A program made the position numbers and the translations under genes. From Primulina eburnea (lineage: Eukaryota > Streptophyta > Magnoliopsida > Lamiales > Gesneriaceae), in NCBI RefSeq assembly GCF_022965805.1, contig NC_133106.1, forward strand, positions 35,701,913 to 35,765,912: a stretch of DNA of 64,000 nucleotides, written 5' to 3'. This document shows positions 37,928 to 49,094 of the stretch, in pieces (the first letter of the stretch is position 1; each line of letters starts with the position of its first letter). Below the pieces are notes generated by a model. It worked only from the letters and a program-made list of their open reading frames with translations, did no database searches and was not told the origin of the DNA.

Positions 37928-40165
37928 TCAAGAAATCCCTATCGTCTTGTTCAATATCCACAATGTAAGAGAGAGCTGGATCGCGAAGATTGTGTGTAAC
38001 CATGTCCTATCCAGCATAAAGCCATACACGGTAATTCCAGCTGTGTTGTGCTCGAAATATGTTACTGAAATACAAAAAGCCCATAAAAAAAACGTTCTCG
38101 TTGAATGCTGAGTTCAATAAGTTTAGCAGTTGCTTACCTAGTGCTTGCCTTTTCTGGTAAGACACAGTGTTTGCAAAAATCGGCACCAAGTTTGTGTTGT
38201 CCAACACGTTATCTCCATCTCCTACTTCATTATCGGAATCCATCCAGTTGGCAGCAGTAACTGGATACCGTGCCACATCAGCTGAAACAATCTGAGTCGT
38301 TGGGATGTCATCAATTAGAGCATCAAACGAATCGATTGTGGCACAGGCATGCCACTTAGCCGCAAGAGTTGTAACCGCCTGTGCTCTATGTGTTATCTTT
38401 GCTGCACTTCGCAAGCAGATTAAAAGCCCAGTTACCAGAGTTATGGAACACAACTGCATGACAGAAACAGAAGAAGTCAAGAACTTCACTACATTTCTCT
38501 TGAATGTCACGTGAAATAGATTAAAGAGCTAGCTGGTTATGTGTGATTACCGCGAGTTCTCCAGCTGTTAGGATGTTGACTCTGGAGCTCGGTTCAGTTG
38601 TAATGAGCAAGGAAACAAACTGGCTTATTGTTACTAGGATTAGCGTCAACAAAATGAAAACTCTAAACCGATGACTTATGATCCGAAGATTTCTTCTGAT
38701 CCTTAGATGTTCGATCAAGATTGAAGCAACATCAGATTCACGTTCAAAGACTTGAGCAAAGTCCTCTAACCTTAGTATTTGAAGGTAACACGTAAGGCGG
38801 AAGAGTACACAGACTAGGAAACATATCGAGGTACGATATAGCCACGAGCACATCAGTAGCATGCAACCGATGACTTTGCACAGAGGCGTGTTGTATGGGT
38901 AGGGGATTTGGTTTCCTCCGGAGGCGAACCACCATATCTGGTATGCGCAGTGGGCAAGGAAACAGGGGAGAACAAAAGCTGAAAGGAGCTTCATTGATCT
39001 CTGCGTCGACAAATAGACAGACTTAAAATTGGAGAATATAATGCTCTTGCATGGATCATGTTTTTATTGAAGTTTTGACCGTACAATGAGATTGCTAGGA
39101 ATAGTTTAGCATATGTACTTGATTTCCGCAAACAATTAACTAGAATTACGAGGAAATACAACGTTACAATTCTGCATAGATAGTATTCGGACTCAGATCC
39201 CTCTGATACATTATGCCACACTTCGGGCCATAAAGGGGTAATATGCAAAATTCTACTGGCTCCGTGATCAACTAGATTTGACAGGATTATTGACTAATTT
39301 GCCTGTTTTATCCTACCAATAGAGGTGTGATATTTATATCTATGTTCCAATGAATTGAGAGGGGTCAAATGTTACTTGTTTTCATGTCTGGATTCGAACT
39401 CAAAATTCTTTAGCTAGTTCTAAGTTCGAAAAAATAAATTATTTTGAACTCGGATCAAAATTTGAATTTTACTCGATTTGTCTGGTTCAGTTTGATTTTA
39501 ACGGTCATGTTCAGCTACAACTTCTTGATCATGTCTCCATGCCCTTCAATTTTAATAATTTAAAAAGTTTATCTTGATTCTTGAATCTTTAAGGTAATAA
39601 AATGACTCACGATTTCGAAATATATTGGAGCCAGGCCCAAATTAGATATTTTCGACTTGAAACACAGTAATATTGTGAGCTGCTTCCTTTGTATAACTAC
39701 GTAACTAAGAAATCTAAGCAATTTGGAGCGAAAAATGGAAAGGCAGAAACGTACTTGAAGCTGCAGCGCATATCCCTGCCGAACCTTTTCGCTTTCATCA
39801 CACAGTTTATCAAGAAACAGAAACCTCCGAAGCCCGTATTTACGCCCGAAAGAAGTTAGGCAGATAAAAGAAAGTGCAGCAAATAGCGAAAGTGATGACT
39901 GAACAATTGCATTGTAAGGCCTCTGGTGGATCAGATCACAGTCAGAGCAATAAAATATAAAGTGGGAGACAATTGGAACAGCTATGTTTAGCAGAAAAAA
40001 CATGGACCAAGAAATCCCAGTTCTCCATATATTCGAATAATCAAGAAAAACCCATTTCAGACTATAGCTGTAACTCGTCGACTCCAAGTTGGATTCGTGG
40101 AATGAATGGCTTGGTGAAATCGACTTGTTTTCTTGAATTAAAGCCTCTTTGGCCGATTCTTCCAT
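37928..40165 (-). CDS. DUF3537 multipass membrane protein (gustatory receptor-like, GRL)
   Basis: It belongs to the DUF3537 family, described as plant relatives of insect gustatory receptors (GRL proteins); plant function is not established. Exons on the minus strand: 40165-39755, 39000-38551, 38453-38138 and 38064-37928, giving 1314 nt and 437 aa. The start is ATG in MEESAKEALIQENKS. About seven hydrophobic segments are visible, including ISWSMFFLLNIAVPIVSHFI, LLSAFVLPCFLAHCAYQIWW, VFILLTLILVTISQFVSLLI, LCSITLVTGLLICL and LHTIFAIQLSLTLWIL. Family landmarks are YALQLQRSMKLL across the first junction, a WWFASGG block and GITVYGFMLDRTWLHT near the end. All introns are GT-AG. Ends in NKTIGIS. 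Confidence 0.88.
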
Positions 40166-41855
40166 TTTGGTACTGGTGTTTTCTTGTTTAGAAAACTTAT
40201 TCTGCAAATGCTGTTTCCTGTAAAGGGTTATAATCGCAAATATTGATTGATGAATGGTTGCTCGAGTTTTGTGAAAGTTTGAGTTTTTAACTCAGCGAAG
40301 TGATGATGACTTGTGGGCTCGTGATTGGGAGCGAAGTAGTTGGTGCGCAGGTGGCAAATGGTTGTTTGATCATATATAAATCACGACACGTTTGATGTTG
40401 TCATATATAAATTCATATTATATTAAGGCTGGTCAAACATTAGATAAAATATTTATAATGGATCCACTAAACTCTCTTCTTTCACACCAAATATATTGAT
40501 TTTTTCTTTATTTGAATCAACGAATCAAAAATAAATTTTATACTTTCGATAGAAATAATCAATCCACCCACAGTAAATATCATTTAAAATTAATTGTTAA
40601 CAAAATTCAAGTGTTGCGGATGCATTAAATTAGGACGTTACGAGAAAATAAAACTAGCCATCCATTTGTCATAAAACAATAGAGATTGAAAAAGGCCAAA
40701 AAGTTCACAGATTGCATGATGTTAGATAGCCGCCGTCCACGTGTAACCTGCTGGAAAGTTGGAGTTTGATTTTTTTTTTTTTTTTTTTTTTGGGCTATTG
40801 ATATCCGTCTCCCTAGGTGACTCAACATTTTGACCCAAAAAAAAAAAATCGTGTCACAAATATCTTCTATTTTTTATTAAAAGAATAATTTAATGTGGTT
40901 AAATTAAGTTGCGAGTTTCTTTTAAAAAATGTTACTTTTAAGATTAAGAAAATATGCACTTTGGTAACATAGAAATATTTCATAAATTATAACAAATAAC
41001 AAGATACATACCAATTATCATGAAACTTTAACTATTTACGGATTCGTGCCGATTATCGAAATTCTATATGATCTAGAAAGTAATAATAATAATAAGGAAG
41101 TAAACAAGTTATCCACAAAATACTAATACTTAGAGAAAGAACAGACTTTGATTTTAATAATTACATTAATCAAAGATGGTCGATTTGCAGAAACAGCCAA
41201 ACAGGCCATTGTGTGTCCCATGAGAATCTCTGTCAGGACCGCAAAGAATTTTATTTAACAATGTTGTTTCGATGTTGTCGATGATGTGTAGGCTCACTGA
41301 TATTTCAGAAAATGAAACCCTTTCCCTTTGGTTGGCCCATTTGAAAGTTAAGCCCATAATGACGATGCCACGGATGCACACATTTTATTATTATTATTCT
41401 TCGCCTAACAAATTGCAAAACGAGACTACGACTACGAGAGGTCACTCAAAATTATTTAATTTTTAATGTTTTTCTATTTGAAAAAATTAGCACGTGACAG
41501 GTGGTATCAACATTATAGTCCTTAGATATTCTTCCGCAAAATGTTTATTAATAGAGACTTGTCGATCATAGATTATTCTATTTTATTTTAGAGTACGCTA
41601 CAAAGTAAGACTTTGAAAGATGTACGAGTGATTATAATAGAGAATTTCACCTAGTTCAACTATGTATTTTCAATAAATTTTACCAAATAACGAGATACAT
41701 GTACGATGAACATGATGTATATGTGAGTTGTTATTCTTCTGTATCCATAACTGAAAGATTGGTCCCTGCTGTTTGGGTATTTGTGTTGGATTAAAGGTAT
41801 GAGTTCCGAGGTTAATGAGTTTTTCATGTGAGTGAATGAGAGAAAAGATGAGGCT
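40166..41855. other. Intergenic DNA upstream of the DUF3537 gene
   Basis: The left part is the promoter of the minus-strand DUF3537 gene. Poly-T (about 40770-40792) and poly-A runs are present. No gene is supportable; the small frames here have no recognisable family. Confidence 0.5.
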
Positions 41856-42090
41856 GTCACACATCGAAAAATAAAGTGGTATAGTTAAAGTTTATATTAT
41901 ATTACACTTAATGGAGGTGTAACAATGATTGGTAAGAGACTCTCTCTTGCACGTCGACGCAGAGGGGGTGCAAATCATGTTCTTAATTTGAACTGGAAAA
42001 AGTTTGATTTGCGTGCAAGCATACGAATGCGACATGAGTGCGTCGAATGTCGAACCGATCAAGGCAAAAATCGTCTAACAGTCTGCAAAA

Positions 42091-42416
42091 ATCGGTTGAG
42101 ACCTTTCAAATGCCCTGACTTTTGGTGCTTCGTCTGCCCAATCGTTGGTGCTTCGTGTGCCTTCTTTATGACAACCTATGGCCTTTTATATGACTGGTAT
42201 TGAGATGTATAAATAAGGGATGTGCCAAGGCAGAAAAGACACTGAAATCCACAATCGGTTGAGACCTTTCAAATGCCCTGACTTTTGGTGCTTCGTCTGC
42301 CCAATCGTTGGTGCTTCGTGTGCCTTTTTTATGACAACCTTTGGCCTTTTATATGACTGGTATTGAGATGTATAAATAAGGGATGTGCCAAGGCAGAAAA
42401 GACACTGAAATCCACA
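42091..42416 (+). repeat. 163-bp tandem duplication carrying a TATA box in each copy
   Basis: The unit from ATCGGTTGAGACCTTTCAAA to GACACTGAAATCCACA occurs at 42091-42253 and again at 42254-42416 with only a few differences (for example TTCTTTAT against TTTTTTAT). Each copy ends with GAGATGTATAAATAAGGGAT, a good plant TATA box. The high similarity means the duplication is recent. It lies about 420 bp upstream of the COP1 fragment. Confidence 0.85.
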
Positions 42417-42839
42417 ACTGGAGAGAGCAAATCTATTTTAAGAAAATTGTACACGCTATAGGCCTCGGTTTGGTTTTGATTTCCTTTGCATGATATTCTT
42501 ACTGTAAACATAACATTTCTTTCGATTATTGCTTCATCTTTAGAGTTCGTCTCTACGCTACTGTTATTAGCATTCGATATATTTCTAACAATTCGACCTC
42601 TAATTCAGCTCTGTCACAAAAAATGATGACGTAGAACAGATTTTGAAAGCGCACTTTCCAAGCGTAGCGTAAAAATCAACATAAGATACTGAATAAGTGT
42701 GCGATGATTTGTTGTATCATTTTCTTTTTCATTCTGGCCAATATTGCGTTTTGATTGTGACCAATGTTGGCGAGTGTTTATTTTCTTGTTTCATAGTTAC
42801 TTCTGAATGGATGTCGACTTCATTATGATTTATTCACAG

Positions 42840-42995
42840 GGATGTGAAGCGTCAGTTAAAGAGCTGGAGAGCCTTTTGTTTCTTCTCGCGGTGAGGAAAA
42901 GTAAAATGGAGCAAGAAGAAGCTGAGACAAATCTGCAGATTCAGTTCGACTTTACGCAGTATTTGAAAAAGAAAAAACCAGACGAGCTCAATGAG
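42840..42995 (+). pseudogene. COP1: COP1 coiled-coil exon fragment
   Basis: COP1 is a RING/WD40 E3 ubiquitin ligase that represses light signalling. This 156-nt piece, with its own acceptor (TATTCACAG) and donor (GAG|GTTCTT), encodes GCEASVKELESLLFLLAVRK, then SKMEQEEAETNLQIQFDF and KKKKPDELNE, matching COP1's central coiled coil (GCE.S.KEL...KMEQEEAE.N.Q...DF...L.K.K..ELNE). Neither the RING exon upstream nor the following coiled-coil and WD40 exons were found, so it is an isolated fragment. Read without splicing, the frame stays open to about 43187. Confidence 0.8.
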
Positions 42996-43214
42996 GTTCT
43001 TGAGCTTGATTCTTTTGGCTATGACTTAATCACATTTATGCTTGGATACAAGTTAGTAAAATTTCTTGTGCGTGTTAAAAGAATAATGATAGTTCTATGT
43101 GTAACTCGATTAATTGAAAGTACATTCAAATACAGATTATTTGATGCTTATTCACTCACAAACATTACAATATTATTTTTCAATTGACATGTTTGTTTTT
43201 ATAAATTTTCCTAG

Positions 43215-43311
43215 GAAACCTAGCAAACGTTTTGGGCAAAACTTTGTTTCTGAGGATTTTAAGAAATTTGGAGATTGTAAAGTGACAGTGCAGTGTTTAA
43301 ATGTGGACTAA
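43215..43311 (+). pseudogene. Exon-like fragment of unknown family downstream of the COP1 piece
   Basis: After an acceptor-like TTTTCCTAG, a frame reads KPSKRFGQNFVSEDFKKFGD followed by CKVTVQCLNVD and TAA. It does not resemble COP1. It could have been joined to the COP1 exon in a chimeric transcript through the donor at 42996. The family is not recognised. Confidence 0.3.
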
Positions 43312-44290
43312 TTTATTTCCAAGTCCATGTCTCTGATCTGACTACGGTGTTGGACTTGGACAGTGCTTTTGCACCTTGACACCAGTATATATGCATAAAA
43401 CTTGAATGTGTGAGTTACATATTGGGGAGGTTGAATGGGAAATTATACATATACATGTGTAACCAATAGTTTTATGGAGGTGAGTTATATTATTTATTGA
43501 TGCATCAAATTCTTTGTTTATCAATCAAATAATTATTGGTTTGAAGGGGGCGGGGCCTATTTTTTAGGTAAATGAAAATGAAGAAGGTTTCGAGGATGTC
43601 CAAGTGAAAGTGGGAAAAAGAAACATACATAGATTTCTGATAAGTATATCTTCAAAGGTGGAGGATATATAAGGTGGATTGACAATCATTTCACTACAAA
43701 TCTCGTAACGGTCTCCGATGTGTCCACCGGTGAGATAAAATAAAAACGGGAGTATAAAAAAAAATGTGGACGAGCAACAATCGAATCGTCAACCAAGGAA
43801 AATGACGACTGAAACGATATCTCGCCACCATCATTATACCTCATGTCCTCAATTGTGAGACGAAAATCAAGATCTCGTTCCCTTCATGAATTACGAGCAG
43901 AGGCGTGTTCAAAACCTAGCAGAATAACAAAGAAGAAGAGTCGGTGTCCGCTTTCTGCGTGTTTCAGCAGTAACGGCTGTGGTGTGCGGTGAGTGAGCAA
44001 GCAAGCTACAGCATAAATGTATATATGTAGATAGGGGGCAAAACCCTAAGGAATACAATTACTGTATTGCCCTCGATGATAGATTATGCGCTAGGGCTGC
44101 CTAATCAACCATCCAATGGTGGATATTAATTCTCTCACACCACCCTCAACGTTGTAATTAAAATCAAAATCAGAGCGGCAAAGTTGCATGTGTCGACTTT
44201 CTAAATTCCTTAATCTCGTCAAATTCTTCAATTTTTGGGAAACATTGATTTTTTTTAAAAAAAATAAAAACAATACCCCTTTCGATAATC
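43312..44290. other. Intergenic DNA between the COP1 fragment and the RING gene
   Basis: The right part is the 3' untranslated and downstream region of the minus-strand RING gene. No other feature is supportable. Confidence 0.45.
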
Positions 44291-44977
44291 TCAATATATA
44301 TCGAGGATCTCGATGATGGAACGACTACAGAGGGGACAAGTCCCTCGATTCAGCCACAGCTCCCTCGAACACACTCTGCAAAAAGTGTGTCCACATGGTA
44401 TGAAAGCTGCACCCTTCTGCCTTCTCATGCACACGCAGCACACCCGATCGCACCCTCCCCCGTCTTCTTCGTCCTTTCTCCCTTCATCACAGCCGTCCGT
44501 TTCTTCCAGCAATCGCATCAGCGACGTTCTTGGCGGTGTTCCGGAGTTCGGGCTCTGATTGGATCCTTCGTGGTCCGAGTCTTGCGCCGCCCGGAACTGA
44601 CGCTCAGCTGCCAATGCTGCCGCCAGATTCATACCGCTTACTGCTGCAGATTGGCTATCGCACGGCGAGGTGGGGCTGTTCTCCGGCGGAGTTTGGGTGG
44701 CGTTGTTGGGATCAGTTGTTTCTGGGTTTATGAGTCCATCTTGATCTTCTTCTTCGTCCCTCACGCTCATGGTAGTCGGGCCGAGTCCCCAGGTGACTCC
44801 TCCGCAACAGCTCATGCCGTTGAACCCCAGCCGTTCTTTAAGACTCTTCTTCCTCCTCACCGTACGATCGACTCCCTCCATCCTCTCTCTGAACAGCTCT
44901 AGTATTGTTCTCGCTCCTCTCTGTATCTCTATCCTCGCCTGCAACCCAAATCCAAACATTTCAATTCTTTCACCCAT
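44291..44977 (-). CDS. RING-finger (C3HC4) protein, single exon
   Basis: A probable E3 ubiquitin ligase of 228 aa with no intron. The start is ATG in MGERIEMFGFGLQARIEIQR; upstream in-frame codons have no ATG. The N-terminal third is basic (VRRKKSLKERLG), and the middle is Thr/Pro/Ser-rich with MNLAAALAAERQFRAAQ, a helix I have seen in related plant RING proteins. The C3HC4 RING is at the C-terminus: CCVCMRRQKGAAFIPCGHTF followed by CRVCSRELWLNRGTCPLC. All eight zinc ligands are present. The protein ends SIIEILDIY. The bipartite layout of low-complexity body plus terminal RING is common in plants; the substrate is unknown. Confidence 0.88.
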   Translation of the reverse strand: MGERIEMFGFGLQARIEIQRGARTILELFRERMEGVDRTVRRKKSLKERLGFNGMSCCGGVTWGLGPTTMSVRDEEEDQDGLINPETTDPNNATQTPPENSPTSPCDSQSAAVSGMNLAAALAAERQFRAAQDSDHEGSNQSPNSGTPPRTSLMRLLEETDGCDEGRKDEEDGGGCDRVCCVCMRRQKGAAFIPCGHTFCRVCSRELWLNRGTCPLCSRSIIEILDIY

Positions 44978-45745
44978 TGATTCAAGTGGAAGAACGAAAC
45001 CCAGAAAAAAATAATACAAGAAAATGATTCACCCACGCAAATATACAACGATGTCTATTGTTTCGTGTGTGAGTTTGTGCGGTGAATAAATTCATACAGA
45101 CGAAGGTGGTGAATTGAGATATATACTACCTACATAGAGTAAGAGTAAGAGTAAGATAGATTAATCAAAGCATCAAAATCACGTGAACTGCATCAAGATT
45201 CAGCTTTCAAGAATCGTGAGACATGACGGCCATTACGCAACCACCACCACCTCCAGGCAAGACAAAGAAAATGATCAAACAGATAACGTGACAGAGAATG
45301 TGAGGATAAATATAATGATCGTGGTCCAAAGAATTAATCGGGTTTTCTTGAGCTATCCGAAAGTCAATAAATGGATGGTTAATCTGATATCATCGACAGC
45401 ACCGTCAGAGCTTGTGGGCAAATAACTTAATCGTAGATTTGGTTGAACAAGTTACAGACAAAAGACAAAGTGGAACAATGGGAGGAAGGTGTACAAAGCG
45501 TGGGGCATCTTTTCTTGTGACCAAGCTTCTAAGTTCCATCTATTTTATTTGTTTTTATCCTCAAAAGATGGATCCGTTCAAAAGAAGTGATTAGGCTTGT
45601 ATTTTTTAATTATTTGTTTAGAAAAACTTCTAACTTTTTTTTTATTTGATTTGATGAAATAAAATTTACTAAAATAGTTAACTATAAGAACAAAAGAATT
45701 TGCAACCAGTAGAACAAGTAATAGATATTGTACCAGTGCCCGTAT

Positions 45746-46000
45746 GGGCTTAGCTCAGTTGGTCAGTAGCAGTAAATCTTGGAACAATGACCAGAGATCG
45801 AGTCTCGCAAGCGGCAGTGTGAGAGTTAAATTCCCTCCAATGAGAAGGAGCTTCTTGTGTGCGGTGTAGCATAAGGTCTAGCTGCTGCTGGTTGGTTGAG
45901 TCACCATGATTTACCTCCTCTCACATTCCTGTCGGGCTGGAGGGTGAGGAGCGTCTAAAGTGAGCGATTTCATCTTTTGGAGGGTGGTGCTTCCTCAAAC
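45746..46000 (+). mobile_element. tRNA-derived SINE-like repeat
   Basis: It begins GGGCTTAGCTCAGTTGGTCA, with TAGCTCAGTTGG fitting the polymerase III A box. About 50 bases on is AGATCGAGTCTCGC, which fits the B box (GATCGAGTC). It is not a working tRNA because the intervening sequence cannot form the anticodon arm cleanly and no acceptor stem closes. A non-tRNA body of at least 180 bp follows. That is the architecture of a plant SINE. The 3' end is approximate. Confidence 0.65.
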
Positions 46001-46528
46001 AATGGCACTTGTAATGTTTCTCGCAAAGGCCGCCGGCCTAACAAAAGTCAAAACAAAACCATGCGCATCCAATTGGATTCAGGCTCGCTACCCGCGTGGC
46101 ATTCGTTTGACTTCAATATAAGTAAATGTTTTTTTCCTCTACCAATATAATTATTAGCATACAAAACAAAGAGGGTGATAAAGTAACATTTTAAATGGAA
46201 ATGGCATAGTCAAATATTGAATTTCCTAAACTTATAGCTAAATTATTAAACAAATAAATAAATTATGATGGGTTATCATTTTCTGTTATATTTTCGACAC
46301 ATATATATCAAATTTCTTTTATTAAAAAAACCCGGAAGAATACACCTCGAATGGTATAGTTTTATCAAATGTTCGAAGTATAAGTAAATATGATGGTTGA
46401 TCTCTATCAAATGTCGAATTTATATCTTTTAGATAAAATTTTATGTTCGAACTTGTAGAATTAGTCCAACATTGTATCAACTAGAAGTAAGTATCCTACG
46501 AAAAACTTTAAAAAACGAGTAGGTTTTA

Positions 46529-46689
46529 TGTGAGACCGTCTCACGGATCTCAATCTATGAGACGGGTCGACCCTACTCATATTCACAATAAAAAATAATA
46601 CTCTTAGCATAAAAAGTAATATTTTTTCATGAAATACCCAAATAAAGACCCGTCTCACAAAATACGACCGTGAGATCGTCTCACACAAG
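46529..46689. mobile_element. GTGAGAC-family inverted-repeat element, copy D
   Basis: It begins ATGTGAGACCGTCTCACGGA and ends GACCGTGAGATCGTCTCACA. It contains ATTCACAATAAAAAATAATA and TTTTTCATGAAATACCCAAA, in the same orientation as copy C. Confidence 0.7.
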
Positions 46690-47600
46690 TTTTTTTCTTA
46701 AAAAACAGTGGAAACACACTTCAAGTTGATTAGACTTGTATCAATGATAGTTTTAAATTTTATTATTTTAATTATTTTTAAATATCAGTGATAGTTTTGA
46801 ATTTTATTATTGTCATTTTTTTAAAAAAATATATATATATTTTTTGATGCAGGTGATGTATATATGCACGTATTTTATACCAGTTCTTGTATTTGGTGAT
46901 TGAATGTCTAATCGTTTTTTTAAAAAATATTTTTGTGTGTATAATCTTGTTATAGAAAAATTTAAAATTAAATTTAAACAACTTAAAATGACAATTAAAA
47001 TGGGGTAATTGTTTTATTTTTTTTAATAGTTATTAAATAGACATAGAAGTTATATTGATTCATTCTCAACGTGAGATCTAAGTTCACTTGTCACCGACAC
47101 AAATAATTTCATTCTATATATTCAAAATATCTATCACTTAACACAACAATCTTCACGATCAAGCAAAACAGAGAATTTATAAGAAAAAAATATAATGATG
47201 ACATTGTTTTAAGTATCGTGTTATTCCTCATGATCAAACACGTCCATCAACATTATCCTTACTAACAACTCATGTTGTTGTCAATCTTGTTACATTGCTC
47301 CTACGTGTATTGACTAACATACCAATGATTTCGAGGCATGGTGTCTCATGCTTATGAGCTCAAAATCGATAAATGTCCCTAGAAGCTCGATCAATGGTTA
47401 TGATGTGAGGATGTAAGGGGGGCTCTGGCCCCTGAACTACCTGTTGACCGGGTACATGAGACCAAAGCAAGAAGCACTGGTTGATGCATGTCCAAGGATG
47501 ATTGTGGTGGGATTTATTCTCCCTGGTTCTAGCATTTTCGTGGATTCAAAAATCGTGTAACTCTACTTTCTGCCTTCTAAGTGTTTGTGTTATTGCCCCT

Positions 47601-49094
47601 ATGAGTAATTCAAGCAGCAAATCAGATACTAAAGGTGTGCAACAGAGTGCCAATGCCTCGACTGTTGGTTCCAGTTCTGAACAGCAGATGAATGAGCAAT
47701 GTGATACTACTGAAAAGGGGCAGAATAATTCTCCCGAAGCCAGCGCAAAAAATGTGAATGCTAATTCTGCTACGATGCACAATCGTCCTGAAATCTCAGA
47801 GTTACCACCCAAGAAAGCAAAAGTCTCATATGCTAGCTTGTTCAAGCGCAATAGAATGGCAAATGCAGAATACAAACTCGAAAAGTTAGATACTGGCATT
47901 GATAAACTCAAGTTTGGCATAAATGATATTGACACTATTGAAGAAACATACGGAATTTGCCTTCTTGGATATGTGATTAGTGGTAAGCCACCTACTGCAG
48001 CCTTATTCGATCTAGTTCGTAGGTGGGGTTCGGATGTTAAGTTTCAAACACATGAGAGCGGATGGATTATTTTCACCTTCCCAAGCATTGAAGCAAGGGA
48101 CAAGGTGATGGGCGGAGGCACTTACATGGTCTTTGGGTATCATTTGTTTCTTAAGGAGATGCCGAAATGTTTCAGATTTCGTGAGGAGGACATGAACTCG
48201 GTTCCATCTTGGGTTCAGATTCACGGCTTACCTCCGGACTGTTGGAACTTCAACATTTTGAGTAAAATATCATCTCGCTTAGGAACTCCCATTCATATGG
48301 ACATGCTTACCTTCCAACGTAAGAGGATGAAATATGCTCGAGTGCTAATCGAAATAGAAGCTTCAAAGCCAAAAATTTCTGACATGACTATTGAACTACC
48401 GATTGGGGATGTGGTGATTAATTTCGAATATGAGCAAGAGCTGAAATACTGTACTAATTGCCGTAAGGTAGGACATTCCGTGGATACTTGTGTTCATATG
48501 TACCACCGTAATGTCAATGAATCTAAGAAAGGAGCTGGAATGACTAACACTTCTTCTGCCCGAGCTCGTTCTAAGAGTATTACTTGGCGTTCTGGTCCAC
48601 CTCGGGGGCGCTCACAGCATCGAAAATCAGCAGAGGCAGGTCCCTCGCGTAAGCCATCTTTGGTGTCACCAAAATCCCTTGGGAAAGAGGCTACTAAACA
48701 ACCTGTTACTATTACAAAATCTCCTGTGCAAATTGAGGTAGTAACTACTTCGGTAGATGGGACAAATGCTGCGCAACCTAGCCCTATTGATAAGGGTAAG
48801 AGGCCAGTGATTTGCGAGAGCATGGATACATTTCAATGTCATGAACATACTGTTACGGCAGAGGTTCCGATCGTGGGTAATAAAAAGAAAGGTAAGAAAA
48901 ATAAGAAGAAGGCTATAGCCGAGACTACAGATTCTGGGTATAACAAGGACATGGCAACGTTCTTCGGTGATATGGTGGACAATAGCTCTTGTGATACAGA
49001 ATCTGCGGAGTTGAATAATAATGGCGCTACGAATAGGTTGTTTGACAATGAAGAAAAGGGGCGGCAACCCAAAATTGCCTCCGGTACTCAATGA
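47601..49094 (+). CDS. LINE ORF1: nucleic-acid-binding protein (DUF4283 + CCHC zinc knuckle)
   Basis: This is the first ORF of a plant L1-type non-LTR retrotransposon; the product binds element RNA. I chose the ATG at 47601 (MSNSSSKSDTKGV) over upstream in-frame non-ATG codons; 497 aa. A DUF4283-type domain runs from about residue 115 (YGICLLGYVISGKPPTAAL, then WIIFTFPSIEARDKVMGGG). A CCHC zinc knuckle at about residues 283-296 reads CTNCRKVGHSVDTC. The C-terminal part is basic and low-complexity, with a KKKGKKNKKK stretch. Its stop codon overlaps the ORF2 start in ATGA (49091-49094). No premature stop is present. Confidence 0.9.
   Translation: MSNSSSKSDTKGVQQSANASTVGSSSEQQMNEQCDTTEKGQNNSPEASAKNVNANSATMHNRPEISELPPKKAKVSYASLFKRNRMANAEYKLEKLDTGIDKLKFGINDIDTIEETYGICLLGYVISGKPPTAALFDLVRRWGSDVKFQTHESGWIIFTFPSIEARDKVMGGGTYMVFGYHLFLKEMPKCFRFREEDMNSVPSWVQIHGLPPDCWNFNILSKISSRLGTPIHMDMLTFQRKRMKYARVLIEIEASKPKISDMTIELPIGDVVINFEYEQELKYCTNCRKVGHSVDTCVHMYHRNVNESKKGAGMTNTSSARARSKSITWRSGPPRGRSQHRKSAEAGPSRKPSLVSPKSLGKEATKQPVTITKSPVQIEVVTTSVDGTNAAQPSPIDKGKRPVICESMDTFQCHEHTVTAEVPIVGNKKKGKKNKKKAIAETTDSGYNKDMATFFGDMVDNSSCDTESAELNNNGATNRLFDNEEKGRQPKIASGTQ

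Larger units (their letters stand above)
44978..47600. other. Intergenic DNA between the RING gene and LINE ORF1
   Basis: The left end is the promoter of the RING gene, with a GAGTAA/GAGTAAGA microsatellite near 45137-45155. A SINE-like repeat (45746) and a GTGAGAC-family copy (46529) follow. The last few hundred bases before 47601 are probably LINE 5' untranslated sequence; its exact 5' end was not found. Confidence 0.5.

Noticed and set aside
38991..39248. Minus-strand frame within intron 1 of the DUF3537 gene
   Set aside because: Exons 1 and 2 join directly to give the conserved YALQLQRSMKLL, so this hydrophobic frame is intronic.
41925..42203. Plus-strand frame with Cys-rich segment (PFKCPDFWCFVCP)
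   Set aside because: It runs through the first unit of the 163-bp duplication, whose second copy lacks the upstream part; likely chance.
44313..45014. Plus-strand frames opposite the RING gene
   Set aside because: Antisense shadows of a clear RING protein coding region.
45746..45818. A functional tRNA gene
   Set aside because: A and B boxes are good, but the acceptor and anticodon stems do not form and non-tRNA sequence follows.
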